Assembly (NCBI RefSeq): GCF_003967175.1 | Contig: NZ_AP018553.1 | Span: 62,001 to 126,000, forward strand | DNA length: 64,000 bases | Reading direction: 5' to 3' | Source of the DNA: Sulfodiicoccus acidiphilus | Lineage (GTDB): Archaea > Thermoproteota > Thermoprotei_A > Sulfolobales > Sulfolobaceae | Shown here: positions 17,384 to 25,335 of the stretch, one piece after another | Layout of the letters: every line of letters begins with the position of its first letter | Numbering within the stretch: the first letter of the stretch is position 1 | Translations under genes and position numbers: made by a program | The notes under the pieces: generated by a model | The model's input: the letters and a program-made list of their open reading frames with translations, nothing else | What the model was told of the DNA's origin: nothing | Databases searched by the model: none

Positions 17384-18238
17384 CATATGGAGCACTGTAA
17401 GCTCTCTTCACTAACCACGTTTAACACTCAAACTTTTAGCCTCACCAGATTGCATCGATACTAATCCAAACTCTAAATGAAACTATAATTGAAGAAGTGG
17501 TAAGTAACAGTCTCTTTCAAGTTTGTCCCTTTCAGACTTGATCGAGAAGCAGGAGTCTTTGCGGAAGAGGGTTTTCAAACCCACATGTATAGTTTAAGGA
17601 GAGGTTACGTGGTCTAGAACCCCCCTATTTGAACTAGCGGAAGTCGGCAGCCGATTTAATGCGGATCATGTGAATGAAGTAGCAGTGGGCAGATACCTCC
17701 TCGATCTCCTCATATCACCAATAGAACTGATATTTCGTTACATCGCTAAGAAATCTCTCTACAAGGACTTCAAATTACACTGCCTTTAAAGGTGAGGACT
17801 TTCTGGTTTGTAATCGAGAAGAAATCGAGAAGACCTCCCATTCGAAGGACCGATTTGTAGGAGAGTGAGGGACTGCACTAAGAAACTGGCTGCTAAGTGA
17901 GCGTGTTAACTCGTTAGGCCAACTCAAAGACGCTAGAGTTGAGATCTAGGGGTCGAATCTCACGTTTACGGAATTCGCATTGATTCGGAACCCTATAGGC
18001 CCTCTAACTAGGTGAGGGACTTAGTCTGAACGAAGGATAGAGAACTCTGAGTCCCTAATTGTCGGAATCGTGAATTATGGGGGCCTAAGTTCACACGTTC
18101 GGCGAACGAGAGCGCGGTGAAAAAAGGGTAGTCCTCCTCAGATGTGGGACAGAGGTACCTATGTTACTGTAGAGTTGCAATCATCTATCTCCTTATAAAA
18201 TGGTGAAAATCCGTCTCTTGAGAGATGGGAACGCAATC
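17384..18238. other. Long non-coding region with eroded coding remnants
   Basis: No intact gene is visible in 855 nt. On the plus strand at about 17630-17785 a stretch reads HVNEVAVGRYLLDLLISPIE and then IFRYIAKKSLYKD before a stop; it looks like a fragment of a decayed protein, possibly a transposase. A hairpin-like CTAGA-7 nt-TCTAG with a downstream GGTCGAATC at about 17930-17965 superficially resembles part of a tRNA but lacks the other arms. The region ends at the 212-bp repeat and looks like a mobile-element graveyard. Confidence 0.4.
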
Positions 18239-18450
18239 TAAACGTCTCTTCGAAAATCTCTTTTTCAGCGATATTGACCTTCTAGGTCCACGGAGGGACT
18301 GAGGAGGGAGCGTCAAGGAGCTCATCGTCGTGATCGTCGGGTCCCTTCAAGTGTGGTGTCTCTGGACCACCCCTACTGTTTGACTTGGGACTAAACCCCG
18401 AATGGGGGAGGAAAATGGCCTAGGAACCCTCAACGGTGAGGAGGAAGTTA
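18239..18450 (+). repeat. 212-bp dispersed repeat, copy A
   Basis: This segment is identical over all 212 positions, by eye, to the reverse complement of 31513-31724. It starts TAAACGTCTCTTCG and ends CCTCAACGGTGAGGAGGAAG followed by TTA. The CCTCA-ACGG-TGAGG hairpin followed by GAGGAAG resembles the right end of IS200/IS605-family (TnpB) elements in Sulfolobales, so it may be a non-autonomous element or a solo end. It has no open frame. It stops 8 nt before the end of the convergent PUA-protein gene. Confidence 0.8.
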
Positions 18451-18458
18451 GTGCTAAT

Positions 18459-18947
18459 TCAACCACCTTTACGTAAATACCACCCTAGATCCCTTAATGG
18501 TCTTAGCAGGTTTCCGCTAGGTATCACTTCTCCGTACCCCAAAAAATCGCCTCTCCTGTCTACCACAACAAACAATCCAGAATTAGCGTCAACCTTCACA
18601 CTCTTCCCGTATAAAAACCTAACAAGCTGACTATCATCAAGTACTATCTTACGACATGCTCGGGCCATATATTCACCAAAAGCTAGAGAAGGCTCTACCT
18701 TAGGTTCTAGCGTAGCGACTGGTATTCCTATAGAATATGGATGCATCTTCAACCCCCTTAAAGCCTGAACTATCTTCTTTACGTTAGTGGCTGTGGTCAA
18801 AAAAAGCTGGGAAAAATTCGCTATCATGAGAAAGAAGCTGTAGCCTCTGAGGAGTTCGTCGAATTCGCATCCGTACGAGAGAGAGAGCTCCCTTAGTATC
18901 AGTTCAACCGTTCCCGGTTCTGCCTCTACTACCTCGATAGAAGACAT
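18459..18947 (-). CDS. PUA-domain protein (Nip7-like, putative RNA-binding)
   Basis: The 162-residue protein ends with a PUA domain (about residues 85-160): FLYGKSVKVDANSGLFVV and GDFLGYGEV are typical of the RNA-binding PUA fold. The N-terminal half resembles the pre-PUA domain of Nip7/UPF0113 proteins, which act in ribosome assembly. It overlaps the end of the NSUN methyltransferase gene by 19 nt on the same strand, so the two are probably co-translated and act on RNA together. Nip7 assignment is likely but rests on general pattern only. Confidence 0.7.
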   Translation of the reverse strand: MSSIEVVEAEPGTVELILRELSLSYGCEFDELLRGYSFFLMIANFSQLFLTTATNVKKIVQALRGLKMHPYSIGIPVATLEPKVEPSLAFGEYMARACRKIVLDDSQLVRFLYGKSVKVDANSGLFVVVDRRGDFLGYGEVIPSGNLLRPLRDLGWYLRKGG

Positions 18948-19933
18948 AGGAAGAACCCCTCAGTACCATGTAGGTGAGGATATAATCTTCTACAGTTTTC
19001 GATAGAACTATGAAAACTTACACCCCTAAACTCTCTAAGGCCAGGGTTTCCAACGCCTAGATCTAAAGGAAGGGTCTTCAAACCCAAGTTTTCTATAGCG
19101 AAGTCTATTACCGCTTCGTTCTCTTCTGGTGCTATGCTGCATGTAGAATAGATCAGCTTACCCCCTTCATCTAGGGCGGCAATGGCGTGTGTGAGAAGAT
19201 TAATTTGGATTCCTTGAAATCTTTTCAAATGTTCTGGAGTGGTCTTAGTCCTCCTAGAGGGGTCTTTAGCAATCAACCCCTCTCCAGAACAGGGCGCATC
19301 TAGGATAATCTTACTGAACTTCAGGTCTAATTTGGACACAATGGAACTCTCAGCCCTTAGCAGAACAGTGTTTTTAACGCCCATCCTATTCACATTCGAC
19401 ATCAGGCTCCTCATTCTATCCCTCCTCTTTTCGATAGCGACTATGAGACCTGAGTTCTTCATCAATTGTGCCAGCTGAGTCGTTTTGCCACCTGGGGCCG
19501 CTGCCATATCCAAAACGATGTCGCTGGAGGAGGGTCTTAGAGCGTAGGCCGGAAGCATTGACGCTAAACCTTGAATGTAGTAGTATCCTTTGAGGTACTC
19601 TGGAGTAGCTCCAAGAGAAGGTTTCCTAGGGCTTTTCTCCAGAACAAGAGCATGAGGTGCCCACCTCACCTTCCTAAAAGAAAATCCCTTTTTCTCTAAG
19701 AGAGCGGATAGTTCCCCACAGTCTACTTTGAGGTCGTTACATCTGATACTAAGCCTCGGAGGGACTTGACAGCTGGAAAGGAAGGAAATAGTACCTCCCT
19801 CTCCTAACATATTTACATACCTCTCAACCATGTAAGGCAGTACTCCAAACCTAGATGCTAGCCCTCTCCACTTATCGCTGTTCTCAAATTGAAAGAGCTT
19901 TTGATACTTTTTAATTCGGGGCCTATCACTCAT
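18929..19933 (-). CDS. Nol1/Nop2/Sun family RNA (cytosine-5) methyltransferase
   Basis: The 334-residue protein has the NSUN catalytic pattern: SAM motif I in DMAAAPGGKTTQLA, motif IV with one catalytic Cys in LDAPCSGEGLIAKDPSR, and motif VI with the second Cys in IYSTCSIAPEENE. An N-terminal RNA-recognition region precedes (about residues 1-110, with LSIRCNDLK). It methylates cytosine in tRNA or rRNA; the target is not shown. The divergent CYTH gene starts 5 bp away, so the two promoters must overlap each other's 5' region. Confidence 0.9.
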   Translation of the reverse strand: MSDRPRIKKYQKLFQFENSDKWRGLASRFGVLPYMVERYVNMLGEGGTISFLSSCQVPPRLSIRCNDLKVDCGELSALLEKKGFSFRKVRWAPHALVLEKSPRKPSLGATPEYLKGYYYIQGLASMLPAYALRPSSSDIVLDMAAAPGGKTTQLAQLMKNSGLIVAIEKRRDRMRSLMSNVNRMGVKNTVLLRAESSIVSKLDLKFSKIILDAPCSGEGLIAKDPSRRTKTTPEHLKRFQGIQINLLTHAIAALDEGGKLIYSTCSIAPEENEAVIDFAIENLGLKTLPLDLGVGNPGLREFRGVSFHSSIENCRRLYPHLHGTEGFFLCLLSR

Positions 19934-19937
19934 TCCA

Positions 19938-20492
19938 ATGCCTAATGTTATAGAAAGGGAGATTAAAATAAGGATATTATCTCCCCCGCTCAGGTTGCTG
20001 AGAGAGTCTTTACGGGCCGTTGCTGTCTACATAGGAGCTGAGGAGCAATTAGATTACTACTTCGATAATGAGCACCGGCAACTTACTTCCTCGGATCGAG
20101 CATTAAGGCTAAGGATATCAAACGCAAGAACGGAATTAACCTATAAAGGCCCGAAGGAAAACTCCCTAGTTAAATCTAGACTGGAAGCTACGACGGCTGT
20201 AAGTGACGCAAAGGCCATAGTAACGATCTTGGAAAGTATTGGGTATCGTCCGATACTGAAAGTGAGGAAATTTAGGGAGAACTACTCATATGAAGGAGCC
20301 ACAGTATCCTTGGACGAAGTTGAAGGATTAGGGGAGTTTCTAGAAATTGAACAAAACGATATAAACGAAGAAGAACTACTTACACTAACAAATAAACTGA
20401 TTACCGTCCTTAACATAAAGGGAGCAAGGGAGAAGAGGTCGTACGCGGAACTTATGGCATCCATGGCAAGTGATGGGCTAAGCTTTGAATAG
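19938..20492 (+). CDS. CYTH domain protein (class IV adenylyl cyclase/ThTPase-like)
   Basis: The 184-residue protein has the N-terminal EREIKIRI (ExExK) signature of the CYTH triphosphate tunnel fold, followed by YYFDNEHRQLTSSDRALRLR, ELTYKGP and SLDEVEGLGEFLEIE, which supply the acidic and basic residues lining the tunnel. CYTH enzymes hydrolyse or cyclise triphosphates (thiamine triphosphate, tripolyphosphate or ATP). Archaeal members are called CyaB-like, but cyclase activity cannot be inferred. The 3' end overlaps the convergent TFB3-like gene by 15 nt. Confidence 0.85.
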   Translation: MPNVIEREIKIRILSPPLRLLRESLRAVAVYIGAEEQLDYYFDNEHRQLTSSDRALRLRISNARTELTYKGPKENSLVKSRLEATTAVSDAKAIVTILESIGYRPILKVRKFRENYSYEGATVSLDEVEGLGEFLEIEQNDINEEELLTLTNKLITVLNIKGAREKRSYAELMASMASDGLSFE

Positions 20493-21050
20493 TTGCGAAG
20501 TTCTCTCTATTAGTTCGCATTTAACTGGATAGGGAACGCTCGACAATACTCCCCTGAAGTACGATTCATTAACTCCTATTAGTCTGAGAAGTTCTTTAAG
20601 CTTCTCTCTCTCGCTTAAGACCGAACATTTCAAGTAGAAGGCCAATGCTACTTTGATTTTCTCGGTCTTACCGCTAAACAATGGTTCTTCAGCTATTATT
20701 TTTTGGTAAACTTCAAATGCCTTTGGATCCCCCATCAAAATCCTCTTGGCTTTCAACGAGTCTAGCCTTATCATTGTCTTCACCTGTTTGGTTCCAGTCA
20801 GGTAGGAGTATAGGCCCGACTTCACTATTCTAAATCTCCTAGAATTAAAACTTTTTATATATATTTGATATTTATTAATTCTCAACATTCTATTATTGCT
20901 TAAAGGGTGGGAAGGACCTAGTATAACGTAGTTCTGTTCAGGCGAATCAGAGTAATACACCTTATCATTAACTACCCCACAATCCTCACAGACAACTTCC
21001 CCTCTCGAGTCCCAAACTAAATTGGGGGAACCACACGCTTCACAGTTCAT
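20478..21050 (-). CDS. tfb3: Truncated TFIIB-like factor, probable TFB3
   Basis: The protein opens with a TFIIB-type zinc ribbon (CEACGSPNLVWDSRGEVVC and CEDCG) and is only about 190 residues long, so it lacks the two full cyclin repeats of TFB1. The C-terminal part is helical. This matches TFB3 of Sulfolobales, a UV-induced TFB paralogue that activates transcription together with TFB1. The assignment rests on architecture and context; another small zinc-ribbon factor is possible. I prefer the ATG at 21048-21050 over the GTG at 21065, because the family starts close to the first Cys. A 9-bp inverted repeat lies over the promoter shared with the divergent endonuclease gene. Confidence 0.6.
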   Translation of the reverse strand: MNCEACGSPNLVWDSRGEVVCEDCGVVNDKVYYSDSPEQNYVILGPSHPLSNNRMLRINKYQIYIKSFNSRRFRIVKSGLYSYLTGTKQVKTMIRLDSLKAKRILMGDPKAFEVYQKIIAEEPLFSGKTEKIKVALAFYLKCSVLSEREKLKELLRLIGVNESYFRGVLSSVPYPVKCELIERTSQLFKA

Positions 21051-21060
21051 AATTGATGAG

Positions 21061-21106
21061 ACCACGATCCAGTTGAGATAAGTACCTCTGTTCCAAAGAT
21101 CGTGGT
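21061..21106. promoter_or_regulatory. Inverted repeat spanning the tfb3-like/endonuclease divergent promoter
   Basis: ACCACGATC (21061-21069) and GATCGTGGT (21098-21106) are perfect 9-bp inverted copies separated by 28 bp. Between them lies the only AT-rich stretch (GAGATAAGTA), a weak TATA candidate for both divergent genes. The symmetry about the shared promoter suggests an operator pair or a looped structure. Confidence 0.4.
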
Positions 21107-21577
21107 GTGAGTGTGGAGGGCGAAACTTTAACCATAATCACTGATCCTCCTGGTGAGGGGGTGAAGGTCAATGCTACTGACTCTTTCCTGTTAGAGGTGT
21201 TATGTGAAGGGTTAATCAAGGGAAGAAAAATTTCCGCTATATGGAACGAAAGAAAGTTGGAGGTAGGGGAACTTATCGAGAGGCTATCGATAAGAGACGA
21301 GAAGCTCTGGGAAAAAGTTACAGTTTGTGTAGACTTAAGGAATAGAGGAAGACAGGTAAAGAGTGGACCATTCAATAATTCCCTTTTAATAAAATCAGGA
21401 AGCAGCTTCAATACCCTCATATATATCGTAAGTCAAAACGAGGAACTCAAACTAGGAGAGTTAATGAGTTGGGCGGAGAACCAGAGAAGGTTGAGTTTGG
21501 AAACTGTTTTGGCAGTAGTGGATAGGTCGGGCGATGTTACTTATTACTCCTTCTCGTCTCTCCATACGTTGAAGTGA
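21107..21577 (+). CDS. tRNA-splicing endonuclease structural (beta) subunit
   Basis: The 156-residue protein has the fold pattern of archaeal EndA: VCVDLRNRGRQVKSGPFNN corresponds to the YxDLRxRGxxVKxG motif, and VLAVVDRSGDVTYYSF to the C-terminal VDxxGDVTYY strand. The catalytic His and Lys positions of the active subunit (HSKFLV region and K of the LVRxAxSVRK helix) are missing, as expected for the structural subunit of the Crenarchaeota heterotetramer. It cleaves bulge-helix-bulge introns together with a catalytic subunit encoded elsewhere. An intron-bearing tRNA-Leu lies about 1.7 kb downstream. hisS follows after 7 nt. Confidence 0.8.
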   Translation: MSVEGETLTIITDPPGEGVKVNATDSFLLEVLCEGLIKGRKISAIWNERKLEVGELIERLSIRDEKLWEKVTVCVDLRNRGRQVKSGPFNNSLLIKSGSSFNTLIYIVSQNEELKLGELMSWAENQRRLSLETVLAVVDRSGDVTYYSFSSLHTLK

Positions 21578-21584
21578 AAGCCTT

Positions 21585-22841
21585 TTGGAATCTATGAGAG
21601 GAATGAGGGATTACGTAGGAGAAGAAGCAGATAGATTGGTGTGGATTCAAGATACCTTCAGGAGAACTGTGAGGAGAGCGGGTTACTCCGAGATCATTAC
21701 ACCTATCTTAGAGAGCTTTCAGCTCTTCGCTAAGAAGGGAGGTGAGGAGCTAAGGAAGACAATGTACACATTCACCGACAAGGCCGGAAGGGAAGTGGCG
21801 CTCAGACCAGAAATAACTCCAAGCGCAGTAAGGGTTTTCATAGACAGGTTGCTTCCAATGCCTAAACCAGTTCGTTTATTCTACGTAGGGCCTGTTTACA
21901 GATACGACGAACCCCAGATGGGGAGGTACAGGGAGTTCAGGCAGGGAGGAGTCGAACTCTTCGGTTCCAGCAGTATCCTAGCTGACGTAGAGGTACTGAC
22001 CCTGCTACAGGAGTTCTTTGACGAAGTAGGTTTAAGGGACAAGGTAACGTTCAAGTTAGGGAACGTGGGAATACTGAGGGAAATTATGAACAGAAACGAT
22101 GTTCCTGAAGACGTTCAGGAGTCGACCTTGCATCTAATTGACAAGGAATTAATAGATGAGGCAGTTAAGGTCCTTAAGCCATATTTACCTGAGGCGATCC
22201 TAAACACATTAAGTGAGGTGCTTGTCTCTGACGACCAAAAGGCCCGCGAACTCCTAGCTAAAGAGGAGTTAAAGTACGTGATTCCACATTTGACGTACTT
22301 AGACGAGTTGACGCGAATCTTGATGGACATAGGACTTAAACTTAGCGTCGAGGTGGGATTCGTAAGAGGGCTAGCCTACTACACGGGTCCGATTTTCGAA
22401 GCCAAAGTGGAGGGTGTAAGCGTCAGTATAGCAGGAGGAGGAAGATACGATAGACTAGTGGAGCTCTACGGCGGGCCTCAGACGCCAGCAGTAGGTTTCG
22501 CTGTGGGACTAGAGAGGACCCTCTTAGCTATACCGACTAGTGCTGCACAGTCCTCACCTAAGATCGTTCTACTTTTCCTAGATCGCTCCCCAGACATATT
22601 AAAGTATGGGCTGAAATTAGTAGGACTATTAAGAAAGGCCGGCCTCTTAATCACCATCAACCTAAGGGACGAAATTCTCTCGAAACTTCTATCCCACTAC
22701 GGAGAACAACAGTACTCCCATGCTATCATAATAGGTAGAAAAGAGGTAGAAACGTCTAAGGTTACCATAAGAGATCTCGTTCAACGAACTCAAACTACAA
22801 TTGATGCGTCTGATGTTATTGAGGCATTAAGGAACGTTTAA
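21585..22841 (+). CDS. hisS: Histidyl-tRNA synthetase
   Basis: The 418-residue class II enzyme has the HisRS opening RGMRDYVGEEADRL, motif 2 in FYVGPVYRYDEPQMGRYREF, the histidine-binding HisA loop GLAYYTGPIFEAK and motif 3 in PAVGFAVGLERTLL. A C-terminal anticodon-binding domain follows (about residues 325-418). It charges tRNA-His. The start is TTG at 21585, or the ATG three codons later; both are compatible with the family. It appears to be co-transcribed with the endonuclease subunit gene. Confidence 0.95.
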   Translation: MESMRGMRDYVGEEADRLVWIQDTFRRTVRRAGYSEIITPILESFQLFAKKGGEELRKTMYTFTDKAGREVALRPEITPSAVRVFIDRLLPMPKPVRLFYVGPVYRYDEPQMGRYREFRQGGVELFGSSSILADVEVLTLLQEFFDEVGLRDKVTFKLGNVGILREIMNRNDVPEDVQESTLHLIDKELIDEAVKVLKPYLPEAILNTLSEVLVSDDQKARELLAKEELKYVIPHLTYLDELTRILMDIGLKLSVEVGFVRGLAYYTGPIFEAKVEGVSVSIAGGGRYDRLVELYGGPQTPAVGFAVGLERTLLAIPTSAAQSSPKIVLLFLDRSPDILKYGLKLVGLLRKAGLLITINLRDEILSKLLSHYGEQQYSHAIIIGRKEVETSKVTIRDLVQRTQTTIDASDVIEALRNV

Positions 22842-23246
22842 CGGAGTTGTTGCTTCTAGAGATTTTTAGAAATATAGGCGTTTAACAGCGTACGCAGTGA
22901 GTTAATAGTTCCCGCGAACTACTTACTTTAGTGAAGTGACGTCATAGTGATTTCTTGCCCAGCAGAGGACCTCTCCTAGAGGGGTTCTACGAAACCGTTC
23001 AGCGAAATGAAGTCGCTGACGGTTGACACCACGCTGGTACTAATCCCAACCCAGAGGGTGTGATATCAACTCCTGCGGCCTAGCTGTCGCCTCTGGTTAG
23101 AATGTAGGGCCATTCCCACCACCGACTACCCCTCGAGTAGGTCTTACCCCTTCAACCCCTCTAAATTAAGCTACTACCTAAGAAATCACACTCAGCTCGA
23201 ATGAGACTGAAAACCTAATTAACCAAGAAGTTAGGCATTCAGTAAT
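22842..23246. other. Intergenic region with a hairpin and relic-like sequence
   Basis: No intact gene lies between hisS and tRNA-Leu. A near-perfect stem, ACCGTTCAGCGA against TCGCTGACGGT with one bulged T, occurs at about 22994-23024. The surrounding C-rich DNA (G-rich on the minus strand) has coding-like but stop-interrupted frames and resembles other insertion-element remnants in this window. I see no recognised RNA. Confidence 0.3.
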
Positions 23247-23346
23247 GCGGGGGTGCCCGAGCCCGGTCAAAGGGGGCGGACTTAAGACCTACAGGTGAGA
23301 GATCCGCTGGCGTAGGCCTGCGTGGGTTCGAATCCCATCCCCCGCA
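23247..23346 (+). tRNA. tRNA-Leu (anticodon UAA) with a 15-nt intron
   Basis: The acceptor GCGGGGG pairs with CCCCCGC and the T-arm carries GGGTTCGAATCCC. The anticodon stem GCGGA (23276-23280) pairs with TCCGC (23303-23307). The loop CTTAAG(A) gives anticodon TAA at 23283-23285. A 15-nt intron at about 23287-23301 interrupts the loop at the canonical 37/38 position. The long variable arm fits Leu. A is the discriminator, and the next bases happen to be CCA (23347-23349). The DUF99 gene ends immediately after. Confidence 0.93.
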
Positions 23347-23349
23347 CCA

Positions 23350-23892
23350 CTACTTGGTCAAAAGATACTTAGAGATTGCAGAAGCAACAACATGTGCTGC
23401 TCTAATGGGTTCAGGCTTTCTATCGAACACCTGATAAAACTCCACTAACTCCCTAGCATCCCTCAAGGATATGCCAGGACTGTAAAGTAAAACGTCTCCC
23501 TGCTTCGTAGTAACCTTGGTGAGAGACTTCAGGACTCTGAGAATGGTGGTCCTCCTACCTATGTCACTTGGAAAGTGTTTAAACAGGGCTTTCTCGACCT
23601 CATCCACGTTGGGAGGCGTAGAATAGAAAATGATGCAGTCCTCCATTGGTTCCACGTAATTGAAACCTCCATACACAACGCCGTCCAAGAGTCCTACCCC
23701 TTCAGGTTTCACATCTCTCAAGGCTTGAGTAGCATCTTCTCCGTCCACGGTTATTGTAGTAAAGTCTACCGAAGTTAACTCAAGTCCCCTAAATATTGCT
23801 ACCGCCAAAACAGTCTTACCCCTCCTACCCTTAAATTGAGGTGGAAAGTATCCATCATCAGCTCCAAATACCGTGAAGGCGCTCATCTTCAT
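23350..23892 (-). CDS. DUF99 (UPF0215) family protein
   Basis: The 180-residue protein matches the DUF99 pattern: [19 protein letters not shown] at the N-terminus, then [13 protein letters not shown] in the middle. The fold is related to endonuclease V (RNase H-like), and the conserved Asp residues could bind metal, but no activity is established for the family. It overlaps the end of orc1 by 35 nt on the same strand, so it is in the same transcript as the replication initiator. The stop codon abuts the tRNA-Leu 3' end. Confidence 0.8.
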   Translation of the reverse strand: MKMSAFTVFGADDGYFPPQFKGRRGKTVLAVAIFRGLELTSVDFTTITVDGEDATQALRDVKPEGVGLLDGVVYGGFNYVEPMEDCIIFYSTPPNVDEVEKALFKHFPSDIGRRTTILRVLKSLTKVTTKQGDVLLYSPGISLRDARELVEFYQVFDRKPEPIRAAHVVASAISKYLLTK

Positions 23893-25045
23893 TCAGGACC
23901 TCCAGGATTGACTTCCTATCAACTGAGAGCTTAATTTCCTTGGTCTTCCCATACCTGCCACGATTTACTACGGAAGCGGTAATCACTCCCAACATATCAA
24001 GCTCGTTTACTATATCACTGACCCTCCTCTGTGTTACACTCTCTAATCCCAGTTTTCTGGTTAATCCCCTATAAATCTCGAAAACCTCACCGGTTGTCAA
24101 GGATCTATCCCTCTTGGAACCCTCAACTATAGAGAGAAGAACAAGTTTAGAGTGAAAAGGTAGAGTCTGAATAACGTCATGCATCCTGTCTCTTTCTATC
24201 TCTGTTCTGGCTTGGTATACATGCTCTTGACGTACGACCTGTTTACCCTCCCTCTCAGCTATCTCTCCTGCCACCCTCAGGAGGTCTAAAGCCCTTCTGG
24301 CGTCACCATGTTCCCTCGCTGCCAATGCTGCACATAAACTGATCACCTCGTCAGAGACCACACCTAACTTAAACGCGACTGAAGCTCTCCTTTTCAGTAT
24401 GTCTTCCAGTTCCACCGCGTTATAGGGCGGGAATACCTGTTCCACCTCGCCCAAACTACTCTTCACTCGCGGGTCAAGCTCGTCAACCAATGTTACATCG
24501 TTGGTTATTCCTACAATTGATACTCTACTTACGGAGAGCTCAACATTTATTCTTGTCAATCGATATAGAAGCTCATCCCCATGTCTCTTAATAAGAGCGT
24601 CGAGCTCATCTAGAACTAAAATTACCACTTTTCTAACATCGTTTACGGTCCTCTGCAACCTACGATGTAACTCAGCAGTTGAAAGACCTGTGAATGGAAC
24701 CTTTCCACCCAAAGTCTCAATGACGTCAGCCATTACCCTATAGGGGGTATCACTCTGTCTAGCATTAACATAGACAAAAGAGAACTTGTCTGGGGCTCTT
24801 CGATGGAGGTTCGATAGAACGAACTTAGTCACTGCGGTCTTTCCGGTTCCTGTGAGTCCATATATGAAAACGTTGCTGGGTGCTTCACCCTTCACTGCGT
24901 GCACTAGAATGTCCCCCAAAGCTCTTATCTGAGTCTCCCTGTGAGGCAATTCGTCAGGAACGTAGTCTGGACGCATATACTCCCTGCTCCTAAAGATGGG
25001 AGACACCTGAACTCTAGCTATAATGTTATCAATAATGTCACTCAT
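23858..25045 (-). CDS. Orc1/Cdc6 replication initiator
   Basis: The 395-residue AAA+ protein has Walker A in [14 protein letters not shown] (about residues 63-76), Walker B in [14 protein letters not shown], sensor 1 in VGITNDV, and a C-terminal winged helix (about residues 300-395, [16 protein letters not shown]). The opening [19 protein letters not shown] resembles Orc1-1/Cdc6-1, the initiator that binds ORB elements at oriC1. The gene lies directly beside such elements, as in Saccharolobus. It should recognise these ORBs and load the helicase. Translation starts at the ATG at 25043-25045. Confidence 0.93.
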   Translation of the reverse strand: MSDIIDNIIARVQVSPIFRSREYMRPDYVPDELPHRETQIRALGDILVHAVKGEAPSNVFIYGLTGTGKTAVTKFVLSNLHRRAPDKFSFVYVNARQSDTPYRVMADVIETLGGKVPFTGLSTAELHRRLQRTVNDVRKVVILVLDELDALIKRHGDELLYRLTRINVELSVSRVSIVGITNDVTLVDELDPRVKSSLGEVEQVFPPYNAVELEDILKRRASVAFKLGVVSDEVISLCAALAAREHGDARRALDLLRVAGEIAEREGKQVVRQEHVYQARTEIERDRMHDVIQTLPFHSKLVLLSIVEGSKRDRSLTTGEVFEIYRGLTRKLGLESVTQRRVSDIVNELDMLGVITASVVNRGRYGKTKEIKLSVDRKSILEVLNEDERLHGIWS

Positions 25046-25111
25046 TGTCTTACAACATCTTCACTTGGGTACCTTATAAGTGATGAGATCCCTTTAACTG
25101 GGGAGTAAAAT

Positions 25112-25135
25112 ACCCCTCTGTTTCCACTGGAAAAG
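25112..25135 (-). repeat. ORB element A
   Basis: ACCCCTCTGTTTCCACTGGA followed by AAAG. The dyad TTTCCAcTGGAAA and the flanking G-stretch (GAGGGGT on the complement) are the two Orc1 contacts known for ORB sequences. Confidence 0.85.
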
Positions 25136-25172
25136 GAGTAGTGAACTTACTGATAAACGACTTAAGACGTCC

Positions 25173-25193
25173 ACCCCTCTGTTTCCACTGGAG
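25173..25193 (-). repeat. ORB element B
   Basis: ACCCCTCTGTTTCCACTGGA followed by G, identical to element A over the 20-bp core and in the same orientation, 61 bp away. The A-tract after the dyad is shorter than in A. Confidence 0.85.
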
Positions 25194-25303
25194 ACTGTTT
25201 TGCCCTAAGCTACTTCAATATTGTCGGTTTGTATATTAAGCTAAAACGCTGTAGGCGAGTACTAACATCTGTTCTATCTTCACCCGCACAGTTTTAGAGT
25301 AGG

Positions 25304-25327
25304 CTTTTCCAGTGGAAACAGAGGGGT
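25304..25327 (+). repeat. ORB element C (inverted)
   Basis: CTTTTCCAGTGGAAACAGAG followed by GGGT is the exact reverse complement of element A over at least 23 positions, and faces the other two boxes across the AT-rich segment. Confidence 0.85.
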
Positions 25328-25335
25328 CCGGCCTT

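Larger units (their letters stand above)
25100..25330. other. Predicted replication origin (oriC1-like)
   Basis: The 230 bp upstream of orc1 contain three near-identical origin-recognition boxes: two in one orientation and one inverted, flanking an A+T-richer central segment (about 25205-25250, with CAATATTGTC and GTATATTAAGC) that could be the unwinding element. This is the arrangement known for oriC1 of Sulfolobales beside cdc6-1. The origin lies between orc1 and a divergent membrane-protein gene whose stop is at 25336. Confidence 0.85.

Noticed and set aside
17880-17975. tRNA-like segment with a CTAGA/TCTAG hairpin and GGTCGAATC
   Set aside because: No matching acceptor or D-arm could be paired; at most a decayed fragment.
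22926-23180. Possible structured RNA (RNase P or SRP) between hisS and tRNA-Leu
   Set aside because: I could not find the conserved core motifs of either RNA; only one local hairpin.
25079-25153. GTGATGA...CTGA resembling C and D boxes of an sRNA
   Set aside because: The span overlaps an ORB element, is too long, and lacks good C'/D' boxes.
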